Shown here: positions 30,901 through 44,400 of the stretch, in pieces | Position numbering within the stretch: position 1 is the stretch's first letter | How the letters are laid out: every line of letters starts with the position of its first letter | Origin: Caenorhabditis elegans | Taxonomy: Eukaryota > Nematoda > Chromadorea > Rhabditida > Rhabditidae | DNA: 64,000 nucleotides | NCBI RefSeq assembly: GCF_000002985.6 | Contig: NC_003284.9 | Coordinates: 9,176,001-9,240,000 of the forward strand | Reading direction: 5' to 3' | The notes under the pieces: model-generated | Databases searched by the model: none | Told to the model about the DNA's origin: nothing | The model's input: the letters and a program-made list of their open reading frames with translations, nothing else | Translations under genes and position numbers: made by a program

Positions 30901-33900
30901 GAAGCAAGACCATCGAAAAGCTTCCGGTTTGCCGCGAAAGGTCATTTATAAGTTACTCAAAGTGTAAACACCGGGTTAACCTCCCTTCAATGTCTTTTTC
31001 CTTTCTACTACTAAGTGTCATTTGACCTAGTTAACAGAGGAAGAATATCAAAAAGTCTAGTAATATTTGCCAACTTTTAGTTTCCTCCACTATCCTTGAC
31101 AACAAGGCATGCTCAAGAATTTTTGTGAGAAGAGAACGATTACGTAGAGATACGTAGATCAAAATGTGCGAGAAATGCGTGGCAACTTGATAGCTTTCTG
31201 TCAACATTTCACATGTTCCCTTGATCTAATCATATTTAATTGCGATATCACCGTTTTTTGTATTGCTACGCCACTGATTGAAAGAATGAATGACCAGTTT
31301 TTGTTTTTTTTTTCTTCTCCTTTTTTCTACCACCTATTTTCCATTTTGTCTATTCTAATCACACAACATGTGATATTCTTGATTGAATGAAACACGAATC
31401 ACCATAAATGTATTTCTACCTTTCTAGATGTTCAATTGTTTGTTTTGAACTGAGAAAACTTTACCGATTTTTGATTCAGTTTACTTTTGTAACTTAAATT
31501 TTAAATAAAAGCATTAGAAAATACAAGAAATGATGGATTATTATCTTTCGGGGAGCTCCGATAATTCTTCAAAAAAACTTATTTATTGACCTTAGTTTAA
31601 CTATTTGAAATTTAAGTCCCAATCATTTTCAATTCTGAAGATCTGTAGTGCTCAGTCAGTTATCAAAGTTGAAGGTTTATTGTACAAATGAAATAAAAAC
31701 ATTTATACATACGTATACGTTTATACGTTTATACGGATTCACTCAATGATTCATTCAATTTTATTAAAGGTGGTGTAGTCGAATTTTTTAAATTGCTTTA
31801 TTAGACTCAAAATTAGCTGAAAACACTGAATTTCATAAAAAAAAAACTTCGTACAAACTTCTCAAAAAAAATTTATGCCGGCTCAAAAAAAAAACATTTT
31901 TTTACCAAAAAACTTGTTTTCAGCCGCTGCGACATTGACAAGTCGGTCAAATTTCTAATTTTAACTTGTTATATTTTTTGACCCGTCTTAACTTTTTTTT
32001 GAGAAGTTTTCAAGAAATGTCATTATTAAATGCGGTGTATTCAGACAATTTTGAGTCTAATAAAGCAATAAAAAAATTCGAATAGACCACCTTCAATCAA
32101 CTGTTTTCATGACGTTAAAAAATATTTTCCAACGTTTTTAATACCAGTATTTAAAAGTTTTTTTGGTACTTGTGTATAATACCCCCGCCATTTTAAAAAT
32201 TAATTTTTTAACTTATAAAATAAAAACGTGTGGAATTTTAGGCTCAGGAAAACACAATTTCTAAGCCTAACAAGGAGAATGGGTATCACGTTTAATTTAA
32301 ACAGATAAATTAATGGAAATTTTATCAATTTTAAAATGGCGGGGGTATAATACACAAGTACCGTTTTTTTAATTTTTTTACATAGATTAAGTCATTTTAG
32401 CTCTGTATTTTTTTTTGAGAACAGTTCAGTATTTCAATGGTCAAAATCGTTTACGGTAATTTGCTGTTTTTTTTGTAAAAAAGGTAGTTCTAATTATTTA
32501 AAACAGTATCACTGGGATTTTCATTCCAGTAATACTTTTTTTCAATTTTCTATCAATCTGAATATTACTGTTTTTTTTATCCTGAAGAAATTTTCTCTCG
32601 TGTTCCCACATTGTTAGTTAGTCATGCAAATGATAACTGTCAACCCCACACATATACACACATTCACATAAACGTCCTGACACATTTAAAAAAAAATTTT
32701 CTTATCAAGACTTTCATACACTATTCACGCAAAACTGTTTATACTCCTACCATATTTCCAGAAGTTTCTTTTTTGTTGCAATATGAATATTTTGTTTTTA
32801 AAATAAGTTTAACATGTTTTCATATTGAATAATTCACGGATAGTTTTTTCAACTTGATTTTTGCAATCGCTGCTAAATTTTAGAATACTTGATCTATGTT
32901 ACTCTCGTTTTCCTTTTATTCCAAGCAAAATGGAAATTGTCAAAATTCAAATATTGAATGATTTTTTTTCATTTTTCCTTTTCATTAAAATTTTTCATTT
33001 TGCATTGTTTCAACCTTTTTTTAAGTTTCCAAAAAAATTTCAATTTAAGTTAATAATGAATAATTTTTTCTGAGTTTAAATATGAGTTTAACTCTCCCAC
33101 ACGGTAACATTTCGTAGCTGAAAAGATGGTAATCAACTTTGCTCGTGCCGAATATTTCAAACTCTCTTTAGAGAAAAACTGATTCTCAATTATTTCCAAG
33201 CCTATTGAAAAGACAACATACATTCAAGTGTCGAATATCACCATACAATACTGAACGTCACCTTCTCTCCCATAGTGTCTGTAAATACATTCAGTTCATG
33301 CCGAGGCAATTCAGTATTCAAACATTTCCCTCCACCCATATTTCTCCCTGTCTCTGTCACCTCTGCTCCCACTCGTATGAATAATACCTAACCTGGAACA
33401 TGTGCAATGACTCAAATTTCACATTGGCTAACCAAAGACATATAGCTGGTATCTAAGCATAGTACTACTCAAAATATTTTAGAAAACTAGTTTGTGTTTT
33501 TTCAAACGTGGTTTAATAATCATCTCTCAACTTTATGATGTTTTACTGCTATCATTTCTTTTGGTCAAGATGGCAAAATTGTAATTGATGTTTATGTTAT
33601 TATAACCACTTTCACTGCTATTATACTACTATTACACACAATTTTGGATGTAAGAAAATTGTACGTTGTACGAATATATTAGAATCTTTAATTTTTTTTG
33701 AATTTGAATAGACCTTGACAGAATGTGGAAATTAAAGAAACTTGCAACTCAATATTCATATTTTCACTCGTAATGCAACTGAATATTGTGTTAGCAATAA
33801 TTGAAACGAATTAAGTTTTCAATTTGTGTTTGAATATTAGTACTGGGAAAAATATCATTTTTGATATTGAAATTAGATGACTCTCAATAACGTTGAATGT

Positions 33901-36145
33901 CTTAATTTTTATGTATTTATTGAAACGGACAAAAATTTTATTGTGATCCGTTAATATTATTATTTGATTGTGATATTCCATACAATTTTAATAATATCCG
34001 TATGAAATTTGTGCAAATAATATTCAAATTCAGATATATCTTTTATTTCAATAATTTGATCAGCTAGCTTTATCACATCAAAACATTACCCTCTCCAAGT
34101 AGGTTTGCTTCATCAAACCCGACTGCTCTTATTTGCCTAAAGTTTCAACGTGTTTTGTTTGACGTTTGTGTGATCGGTCACCACTCCCCACGGTAGAGGA
34201 CACATTTATGCTCTTTCTTCCTATTCATATACAAATTGCATATCACAATTTCATAACAAATTGTATTTCATATTCCATTATCAGTTCCAAGCTCTTTGCA
34301 TCGCGACCTGCCACAAACACCGTGTCGTTTCTGTACAAACATTCGAGAGTCTTTTGTGTTATTTATTCTTTGTTATTAAACTGCACTTGATGCATCGATT
34401 AAGAACTTGAGCGGTTTGAACTAACTTTGCCGTGGTTTTGATTCAAAAAATAAATACAAAAAGCACCTGCCTCAAGTTGGTTGGGTTGGTTGAGAGTTAA
34501 CAACTGCAAATACACAAACCTATCAATGATAAGTTTTAATTTGAGGTATAGTAATTCATAAAAATCTATAATCTTTCTATAGTTTTACTTTATACTAAAC
34601 TAGAATTAAAAAATAGATAGTGTTGACAAATTAAGACTTTTTTCCTTTTGACGTTTTTTAAATACTTTTTTTTTTAATTTAAAAAAAAATGCATACATTT
34701 AATTTTTGAATCATTGCTTGTTTGTCTTTTCTTTTGATTGTATACTTTCTCCACAGTCTCATTTCTTTTTATCACTTATTTTTTGACTAATGATTCATTT
34801 CTCCCCTCATTTTTTTATTTTCATATTCTCCCACAAAACTTCGTTGTTTATAATATAAAATTCCAAAATCAAAAACTCGAGAAACTGGATAACCCAAAAA
34901 ATAAACGAACTACTCTCACACTGTCCTAACGTAAACTTCTAGAGGTTAACTTAAAAGATTCATTTTTACTGTATTAGATACATCAATTTTAGGAGACGGA
35001 GATGGTCAAGTTAATTCCTTTTTTTCACATATTTAACGCCTTGCTGGGTGATAGGAAAAACTAGTTTTCGTATTCTAGAAGTTTTTTTTATTTTCAAAAT
35101 GTTATTTCCTTGATTCAACTCCTAGGTTCCTTTATTTTTTCAGCATCAACACTTTCTCCGATTATTTCTGGTTGCCGTTTGGACGGAGAAGATCTCTTCT
35201 GTATATGTCCACCTAGACGTGCATTCTACCGGAAAATGGCGTCAAACAGTACGGTTGGCATGGTTACTGAAGCGACAGTTTCTTTGATAGAAGCTGTCAG
35301 TCAGGAAGCCGTGGAAGCATCAAACAAAGGTGGTGGATTATCTGGTGGAGCAATTGCGGGGATTGTCATTGCAGTAGTTGTGAGTCATTTAAAAACATGG
35401 GTTGAACTCTGAATGAGTTCTGAAAATGTGTGTTAAACCAATTATTTAATGTTGACTCACAAGTTAAATATCATATATATCTTGCGTTGAAAGATAGGTG
35501 AAGTAAATTTGAAAATATTTTTTGAACCTTCAAAACTAAACAGTCTCAAAAAATGTAATACAGAAATAGGTTTAAGACACTGATAAAAATTATGGACAAC
35601 ATATATTTTAACAAACCTCTCGAGCTTAATGTTTATTATGTTCAGTAAATTACGGAACTGGGAAAACGTTTTCTTAAAAAATATTAGCTTTAAAATTTGT
35701 TCGTTTTTCGAACAAGTTTGAACTAATTTCCCAACTTGTATATTATAAATTGATTTAATTATTTCTTTATGAGTAAATTATTTAACGGTTACTATAAAAT
35801 ATATTAATGTTTCGTTTTGTAGTTATTTTGGGTAGATGTATGAGCGTTATACATACATAAACGTTTGTCGCCAAATTCAATTGCCAATTGATTTTTGAAT
35901 TCCTGATAATATAATTTTTAGAATCTTAATAACACGCACGGAATACCTAAAGAATACAGTTGAATAAAATTTGCATATTACTACAGATTGGAGTGCTCCT
36001 GATTGGAGTCGTCGGCTTCTTTGCATTCAAATATGTGAAAGATAGACGAAAAAACCATGGTGAATACCGTCCACAATTTGAAGAACAACATCACGCAAAA
36101 GACCTACCATATCTTCAACCTCCGAATGTAGAAGGACTTATCTAA
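27991..36145 (+). CDS. crb-3: Crumbs-family single-pass membrane protein (crb-3-like)
   Basis: The secure exons are 35144-35379 and 35987-36145. They encode an EGF-like half motif (GCRLDGEDLFCICPP), a Ser/Thr/Ala stalk, a Gly/Ile/Val transmembrane helix starting GGAIAGIVIAVV across the splice, a basic stop-transfer KYVKDRRK, and a short tail. The tail carries GEYRPQ, like the FERM-binding motif of Crumbs, and the C-terminal PDZ ligand EGLI in place of the usual ERLI. Crumbs proteins set apical polarity in epithelia by binding Pals1/Par-6. A possible first exon, 27991-28111, ends in a phase-1 GTGAGT donor that fits exon 35144 and adds cysteines, but it lacks an obvious signal peptide and implies a 7-kb intron. 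An alternative 5' exon is possible. AATAAA at 36306. The crb-3 name is from memory of the C. elegans locus beside vav-1. Confidence 0.7.
28271..28720. repeat. 450-bp imperfect palindrome (foldback element)
   Basis: Left arm 28271-28400 and right arm about 28555-28720 are inverted copies, starting CCTATGTTCCCAGGGGGCAT and ending with its complement ATGCCCCCTGGGAACATAGG. The arms carry several GGGGCAT-type repeats; the right arm has about 35 extra bases. It is much more GC-rich than its surroundings. Probably a MITE or foldback transposon; no coding sequence. Confidence 0.9.
28721..31766. other. AT-rich non-coding stretch
   Basis: No exon supported. It contains the 54-bp tandem duplication at 30602-30708. 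If the first exon at 27991 is right, this is all intron of the Crumbs gene. Confidence 0.5.
30602..30708. repeat. Recent 54-bp tandem duplication
   Basis: Two adjoining copies of a block starting TATTTACAGTCCTTATTCAA; the second copy begins at 30656. They are identical over 53 positions, so the duplication is young. Confidence 0.95.
31767..32093. repeat. Inverted-repeat element, about 327 bp
   Basis: The left end AAGGTGGTGTAGTCGAATTT and the right end AAATTCGAATAGACCACCTT are inverted copies. The pairing continues inward through TTTATTAGACTCAAAATT and its complement, and through AACTTCTCAAAAAAAA versus TTTTTTTTGAGAAGTT. Palindromic MITE type, no ORF. Confidence 0.85.
32165..32362. repeat. 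MITE with GGTACTTGTGTA ends, copy 1
   Basis: 198 bp, starts GGTACTTGTGTATAATACCC and ends with the inverse ATAATACACAAGTACC. The internal region has AATTTTAAAATGGCGGGGGT-type complementary arms and a TTCTAAGCCTAA segment shared with copy 2. Confidence 0.9.
32363..35143. other. AT-rich non-coding stretch upstream of the Crumbs exons
   Basis: Several ORFs of 60-75 codons are present but all are Phe/Leu/Ile/Ser-rich, lack splice context and do not look coding. A C/T-rich interval at 33240-33380 could be regulatory. No gene called. Confidence 0.45.
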
Positions 36146-38332
36146 AATATTTTTATTATTCATTTCAATCAAATTGGGCGCTTTTATATGTGTATTTATT
36201 GTTCCCCGTTACTGTTCTTTCTGGAAATTTCTACTCTAATCACGCATGACATACATTGAATTAGTCTCGCTTTGCCTTGGTCATCGATTAAACGATTTGT
36301 ACAAAAATAAAACTTATCCGCAAAAAAAGATTGTTAAAGTGAAGTTTATATATTCATGAAAACTGACATGATTATGAACATATATGAAAGGCATTAAGAA
36401 ATGTTGTAAGTGGATACGTTTTCTAAATTTTATTTTTGTAATTATCAAACAATTAAAAGCAAAGAAATGAATATTTTTCATTAATTTTTCAAACCTATAC
36501 TGAGAAGAAATCATTTCCTGAACACCGAGTACTACACGTTACTTTTTTTTCTATGAATGAGTAGCCCATACCCGCTTTTCAAGCCTACGACTGTCAACGT
36601 TAAGTAAAATAGTAAAATATAATTATCATAAATTTAAATGTTCTGAAAACGAGAAAAACTAACAAGATATTTATCGAATATCTAATTAAATTTTCAAGAA
36701 CATAATTTGTTTTGAGCAAGTTACAGACAGCGAATTACTTACAAAAATTATTAAAAATTGAATGTTTGATCTTTAGCGCACGAAATGAAAAATTTCAGTG
36801 CACATTATATTTCAGGTTAAACATTTTTGCTGACTCTTCCATTTTTTGATTGCGTGGCTGAGCACAACCTTCAAAGAGTTTAAAGATAAGATTTGTGTTT
36901 ACACACAACGTGACAGAGGCGAAATATGGACATGATGCCATTTTGGCGCACGCCATTTTTTTTTGTTTCAGTCTGGTATCATTTTCAGTTGTTAGTTTTT
37001 TTTTATTTGCCGGTTTGTACTTGGAAAGTTGTAATATAACACTATTACAACAATTTTACTTGATAGTATTTTCATTATGTAATTGTTATTTTTCTGGAAG
37101 CTTGAAACTTCAAGATGCATCCAGTAACTTATCGTTCACACTTATAACGTTTTTGAAAGACAAAAATACAGAGATGTTATAGAGCAATTTTAAAAATTTG
37201 AAAGCAATTAAAAAAATTGTTTTTCTCTGTTTATTTTCTAATATTATGATGGTATTTTTAAAAATTCTGCATGCACAATAATTTATAAATAATTTCTTTG
37301 TTGTAATATTTCATTATATTATTATAAATTGCTTTATTCCCTTTTTATTTTTATAAATAGAGTTGAAAAAAGTAATAATGCTATTATCAAATTTTATAAA
37401 CTGACATGTGAAACGTGGCTTATTTTTTATTTAAGCCCCTCCCATTTTTTTCATGAACTAATAAATGAAAGTTTCAACAAAAGGTCAGGAATGGGAGGAG
37501 CTTGAATAAAAAACAAAATAAAAAATATGCCACGTTTCACATGTCAGTTTATAAATTTTGATGATATCACTAACGTGTAATAAATCAAAAATACTTATTT
37601 TATGCATTTTCTGTCACAAAACTGTGCCCATTTCTATGAAATTTGCTGACGACGCTCCGTTATCCCGCACGTGTTCAGTTTGTTGGAGAGAAGGGGTACT
37701 CGAGGGTGGCTGCACTCGGCCATCGATGTTTACGTGCGCAAATACTAGGCCACATGATTGTTTTCTTTCTGGATATTCAATTTGCGGTTGTTTTTCTTTT
37801 ATCACTGGTCGGTGGTTTTTTCTTCTCTTGTTCCATTTTTGTTCCAGTCATTGAAACTGAGAGATATAAACAAAAATAATCCATTTTATTATGTTTCCTT
37901 CATTTTTCCAATTTTTTCTCTCAGAACGTTGGCAGTGCACCCAAATAAGTAACACACAAAGATAAGCTGATAAACTCAAACATGCACCAAAACCCTGCGC
38001 ACGTCTTATCAATTCTCTCATGGTCTGTTTTCATTTCTCACGTGGCAGAAGACATTCGAAGACAGCGTTTTTCTTAGTCTCCACTCTCTTGTTGACACCA
38101 TTTCACATCTTTCTGTCCCCTCCACTGTCTCTCAATCTGGTCGAATAACCAGCCGATCGACCATTTTTAGTTTGGAATCGGTCACAATGGCATGTGACTT
38201 AACTTGACATGCACTACCGACCTGTCTCCAAAAAAAGACCAACTACATTTTTTGTTATTACGGTGCGCTGTTTGCATGAATGAAACAAAATGATAAAATA
38301 GTGATAATGATCATTTCAAAATTTTCAGGCAC
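36146..38332. other. Intergenic region between Crumbs and the TCAIM-like gene
   Basis: Holds the inverted-repeat element at 37388-37560. The interval 37620-37760 is noticeably more GC-rich, with overlapping short ORFs on both strands, and may be promoter-associated. No exon could be supported. Confidence 0.45.
37388..37560. repeat. Inverted-repeat MITE, 173 bp
   Basis: The left end CAAATTTTATAAACTGACAT and the right end ATGTCAGTTTATAAATTTTG are inverted, and pairing continues through GTGAAACGTGGC/GCCACGTTTCAC and a GGGAGGAGCTT/AAGCCCCTCCC core. No coding capacity. Confidence 0.9.
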
Positions 38333-40631
38333 ATGTTCACTTCTCCATCTAAACAAAAAAGTTTGTGGGAAATTTCAAAACGATGCATCAGTTCCAACGA
38401 AGTTGCTCAGGCTCTCAGGCCTTTCCTCTTTTTAGTACACCCGGATAAGTGAGTTATTGTTTGAAGAAACATACAGATTGAATTAACAAATTGCGAAATA
38501 AAGTTACATTCGTCTTCTTTTTACGAATTCGTTAATTATTTATTTCAAAATTCATAGTTATTTTTCAATGTATTTTTTAACTTTGTTGTAACAAATAATT
38601 TATAATAGATCTCGAGGATTTGAAAATTGAGCAACAAATTAGTTAAATTTTTTGAAAGCTGACTTTATTTTCAGATATGCGAAATTCCCAGAGATTCAAA
38701 CACAAAACGAGAAATCTTTGCAAATCTTTAACGGATACATGAATGACCTGTTTCCCGTATCACCATCACTGAAGCCTACAAAAGTGAGTGCAAATTGGTT
38801 GATACATTTGATTCTTTGTAAAGACGACGTTTAAGGTAAGCTTCTCAATTGCTGACAAACAGTCAACCACATTTCGAAAGATTAATATCAACTTGACCGG
38901 AACTGACCCCGCAAAGATAGTGAGGTTAGTTGTAATAATAAACTTGATTAGATACGACTTTGATATTTTTGCAGAGATGCGCTGGAATCATGCGAATTGA
39001 GCACATCGGAGCTAAAGTTCAAAGACACAGGGATTAGAAGCACACGAACTGGCTCCGGAGGTTTGGGATTTACGACTAGTAATGTGGAAGAGGACTTGTT
39101 GAGATCGTAAGTTTTTATATTACAGTATTAAATTTTGAACAAAAATTATGACTGTACAATTATTTTGACCTAAACTTTATAAAAACCAAGTATGCCTGAA
39201 AATGAAAATATAAAAAAAAACGTGTTATATTGTGTTCTGCTATTGAGAAAACTCAGTCTTGTATTACTAAAGGTGTCAATAATTCAATAATTCATTAATT
39301 ATGTTTTCTTATCAAAAAATGAACGTTTAACTTCTAATAGAAATGATATCATCTCAAATTGAAAATAATTTTTTTAACCACAACAATTCCAGGTATCTGA
39401 AACGGAAAAAGGCGACAGTTATCACAAATCTCTATGATTCACTGACCAATAAACGCGACGAGGCAATGAGAAAAACAAGAGAAGCAAAGTCACTACTAGT
39501 TTCAATAAAAGATGACATTTCCGATTTAAAGTATAGAACGCAATTGAAAGATGTAGGTTTTGTTGAACCCTTTCATAATATCGATTACAATATTTTTGCA
39601 GGTGGTATGGCAAATGGCTTGGGAAGAGTCTCATATGCGAAGATGTATATCCAATGTCAACCGAATGATTGATCAAGCAACTCCAGAAACAAGGACAGTT
39701 ATTGAAAAAGCGTTTTTCAAAAATGTGCTCAGATTTGGAAGAGGATCATTTATTTGTTGCGATGGCTCAATTCAACTTGGAGCTGACCATGTTCCTGAGC
39801 AATGGGAAAACGTTTGTCAAGAATATCAAATTCGAAAACGTCAAATCCCATTACTGAAAGAAACTGCCAAACAACTAGAACAAACGTTTGGAGGAGCACA
39901 AATCCTATTGCCTCATTTCAAGGGTCTGGCTCAGACATTGACTCAACTTCAAACTCTTACAGTTAGAGTTTGGAAAAAGGAAGCTCTCCTGAGAAGAGTG
40001 GAAGATTCGGCTAAGAATTCAATGCTGGAGGTAACAAAATAAACTACACATAATGAAACAATTACAACTGATTTCAGATTGTGACGTCATATGATGAACT
40101 TGCAATCGGGCTTGACGGCAGACTATACATTCCGTGTAATGTGGATGTTCCATCATTAGTCCAATTTTTGGAAGAAAACTCAAAAAAGGCAATTGAAATC
40201 AATCAACAAATGCATCATTTAATTGTAGGTTATTCATCACATTTATTAATTTTACTGTATTAAAACTGAAGCTTCAAAAGAAATGTCTTGTATAATGTCT
40301 GGGTGTGAACTGACTTTGTTTTGTTGTTATCTGTATTTTGGCCGTGCGATATCAAAATTAATCGACACATATCATGCACATTAAACTTGACTTTGTTCAG
40401 AACGAACTTGAATTTGCCCGCGACGAGTGCATCAAAGAGTTGAAACTGACCGGCCTGCGGTGGGAGCAAGCTTTCACACCTGAAGCCTTGATCCAATGTG
40501 TTTACCGGCTCACTCATTGCTCGGACGATGTAAGAAACCTGGTGTCCGGTCTTTCTATTGTGATTTCGGCGAGTCCAAGCATATATGTCACCAGTGATGG
40601 TACTCTCTCAATTCCCCTGAACTGGTCTTAA
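38333..40631 (+). CDS. TCAIM-like mitochondrial protein with J-like DUF4460/DUF4461 regions
   Basis: Exons 38333-38448, 38675-38783, 38836-38924, 38975-39106, 39393-39552, 39602-40030, 40078-40224 and 40401-40631; all phases agree and the total is 470 residues. ATTTTCAG ends 4 bases before the ATG (trans-splice site). Residues about 28-67 contain ALRPFLFLVHPDKYAKFPE, the J-domain-like signature of the TCAIM (T-cell activation inhibitor, mitochondrial) family, known as DUF4460. The remainder (for example YLKRKKATVITNLYDSLTNK and the GSFICCDGSIQLGADHVPEQ region) corresponds to DUF4461. In mammals the protein is mitochondrial and interacts with 2-oxoglutarate dehydrogenase; the role in worms is inferred only. 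The gene faces vav-1, with about 830 bp between their 3' ends. Confidence 0.85.
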
Positions 40632-41458
40632 CGAATCAATAAGATTTCGATGTAGTTAATTAGATTTAATAGTTGCAAAAGTTTTTCATGATATGTGCTG
40701 GTATAGTTGTAGCATAAATATTTCAATTTTATTTTCAAATAAGTAATCACATTATTTTCGCATCTTTAGTAAATAATTTGCAATTTGAAACGATGTTCAT
40801 TGATTTTACTTCTCGTCTTTTGATTTGTGCATTTTTCACCGGTTAATTTATAAGAATAAACTGAGTGAGACAGAAGTCGTTTATATGTTCTTACAACAAA
40901 CACAGCCAAGTTCAAATGTGAAGCTTTGAAAAAAAAATACAAAAAAGTAACGGACTCGACAATGTTGATCATTACAATTGGAGCAAAATATTAAGAAGGA
41001 AACGAAAGTGAAGTTATAAGGGATTTAAGAAGAACCGGACTACAAATGATGTGGCTGATGAAATAAAAGCTTGTGTGATAACAAAAATGGACAATTTAAT
41101 GACTAGCGCTGTCACACTCAGAATTACAGAAAAACAAAACTTTTGAAGTAGAGCTGATTAGGTGGGAGGAAGAAAATGAGGAAATTAAAGATGGAATCAC
41201 AAGTTTTGATGGCGTTGTTGAAGTTATTTTGTTGAAATTTAAAATATAAAAGACAAGGGTCAGGCAATTTGTTTTGTAAAAGAGAGTCGTTAAAAAAATC
41301 AATTATTAAAATCAAAAATTGGACAACTAAACACGTAACACTCATGAGATTTGAATAAGGGTGACATAACTTGAAAAAAAGGAAGAAAAAGACTAACGTG
41401 CGCTAAACATAATTCCTATTGGCAAGTTTTGATATTTGTTCTGGATTTAAAAAAAGGA
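40632..41458. other. Intergenic space between two convergent genes
   Basis: AT-rich; holds the 3' UTRs of the TCAIM-like gene and vav-1. No ORF with coding character. Confidence 0.6.
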
Positions 41459-44400
41459 TCAGGAGCTAGAAGAAGTTGGTGTTACGGGACTACTGCTCCC
41501 TTCTGTGGCCGGATCGTATGGTTTCACGTAACTCAAAGGAAAGAAGCCAGACTGAAAAATCAACGTCGATGAACGGACGGCTGAATTAAACAATAACCTT
41601 ATTGTTCACCTGGCCCTTCCACCATCCACGATCCTCACCAACAGTGTCCAGTAGAACAACAATGTCACCAGTTTTAAATGATAGAAATTTGCCTTCGTTG
41701 TTTGGTGAAGGAGCATCGTAGTCATGAACAGCTTTGAAAACCTAAATTGATAACATTGAGTGACTAGCTTGTAAATTTGGTAATAGTTTTTTAGACAATT
41801 AAATGTGTTTTAAAAGTATAATAAGATATCTGGATGTTCTTTGATAGCTTGCAAGTTTTTTTTAAAAGTTATTTGGTTATTTGAAAATAAAAAGAAAAAC
41901 TCTAACTAGTTTGTCACTAAAATCTGAACGGTTTCTTGAAGCATTTAACACATTTGTTGCCTGTTTTTCACAAAAGTCATAAAAATCAATTTATTACCAT
42001 GTTTTTTATTTCACTAAACAAGATTTGAAATCTTGCAAAAGTCAGAAACTGATTGTTAAGTTTAGGTGTGTCTTTTTTTTTTGATAATTTTAGTTTCCGT
42101 TTTTTTTTCATATTAACAAACAATTTCATAAATTACATTATAATTCTAGAAAAGACTAACCCTCTAATTCCTCTTTGTTAATTAAACTCCGTTGTAATCA
42201 ATTACACTTATTCTTTATCACATATCGAATCAGTTCCATTTCCGTTTGTATTTCTTTTTCAATGACTCACCTTGCATTGGGAATATGGATTTTTGAGGCA
42301 CGTGTCAAGAGCAGCAAAAATTTCAATCAAATTGTTACTGCGATAATATTGCACAAGCTCCTGTAAACATTTACGTTAACATTTCAAAATATACCAAAAG
42401 CTTTTCATGCGCTAAAAGGTTACAATAAAACTACTCCTGTCAAATAAAAACATACCACTGTTGAATTGAAAATGTAATCTTCATCCAGATACACTTTACC
42501 GTCCGAATTTTGCTCAATGATCATATGCTTCACATCATTTTTATAACTGGAAATATGTTTTTCTCGAAGCCTGTTCAAATAATTGTTACCTCAAGCTGAT
42601 AGCGGTTTGCTTTCGATTCTTACTGTATCGGACCAAAAACGTTCCGTTTGGAGTTCCTTTTAACGTGCTTTCGGCTTTTGCTCGTTCCATTTCTCCCATG
42701 TACCATAGGAATTCCGATATTTCCGTATTAACATAGTCTTGCTGACGTGGCACCGAATCCATCGAGCCGTTAATAGTAGATGATGATGAGTTACGGGAAC
42801 TTCTGCTTCCGTGTGGTCCACTAAGGCTCCGTGAGCTTCTGAATGAAGAATATTATAACAAAAATTATATAATAGTAATACAAAAACTATTAATGCTATG
42901 TGCTGAATTACAAGTAACCAATCATTTCAAATTGCGCTTATCAATAATCCTGATAAACTTACGTTGCTACTATAAACACCATTTTAAGTTGAACAACCTC
43001 AGGTTATGCAAGAATAAATCAGACTATTGTTTTTAAACTTTTAATACAATTAAGAAAATGAAGAGTGAATTAAATTAGAAAATAAAATCGTCTTGCGGAG
43101 GATTTCACCTCCTTTGTAGGTAAACGAGAGACTTACCCATCAGATAACAATTTATTCGGCAACACCGTCGATTCATTCCGAACGACACGCGGTGCGATCG
43201 ATCCAGCAGGCGAATCAATTGGGCTGAGTCCAATCATTGACGTTGTCTGAAACAATAACAATTATATGGAAAACTCTTTAGAATGTGCAATATTGCAAGG
43301 TGTGAAAGTATGTCCCCGCTCTCCACCCCGATAACCTCAAGATAGACACCCCGCTCCGCCCACAAGAAAGTGTACAGAGTGAGATGAGTCATCTTCATTC
43401 ACCTGTAGGCATTGCACACAGGCGCCCTGGGAAAAATGAATGAAAGCAGTGTGTGAGAAAGAAAGAGACTTGGGAAAAGAGATGCACATCATTGACTTCA
43501 TTTCAATTTAGCAGGTGTTCAAATGTCTGTGATGATACTAACGAGTGTCTAAAAATCAAGTACATCGTGTGTGGAGTAGCAAACTTTCAAAAGAATTATG
43601 CCCTCGATTATTTGTTCTCGGTAATTTGGTTCTCCTATCTTTCGCACTTCTTCACCTTTCTTTCGCACATGTTCACCTTTCTTTCGCACTTCCACTGATA
43701 CATTTCGCCGATATAATCTAGGCGAAAAAAGTGCGAGGAAAAGGAGAACCAAATTGCCGAGTTACAGAGCAGCACATTAAGTGAAAATATTTTAATCAAG
43801 TTTCACATTTTCGAGTTTGTTTCAAATAAGAAAGACAATAAAAGGAGAACGGGAAAACACCTTTATGAGAAATACGAGAAGTGTGTGAAATGATTGAAGT
43901 GTATGTACCTGACCGACAATTACTATTACATTACTTCTCGAAATGTATGAAGGATTTTAGGTTCTTTACACCAATTACTATAATATGTTTCTTTCATTTT
44001 TTAAGTCTGTCGGATAAACTCAATTTTGGATGTGTAAAATTTATGTTTTACACAATATTTTTAAAACTACGATCTATAAAGCCTTTAAACTACAAAACAT
44101 GCTTACTCTTGACTGTGAAACGTGGTCTAGATGAACAAGGCCCGTTCTGTTGCGATTATTGATGAGGCAACCAGTGAACCGATTATGTCCCTGCATTTTG
44201 ATCACTTCAATGCGATCGCCTTTTGCAAACTGAAGATAGGAAAGGTCGGATGGAGTTGAGTTGGAGTTGGCCACCACAATATCCCCTTCGTGAACTAAAG
44301 ATTAATTAATACATTCAAAACATGAGGTATGATGCAATCTTACTATGAAAACGGGGTCTGTTACAGTTGAAGCTCTGTGAACTTCGTGTTTCGTGCGTTG

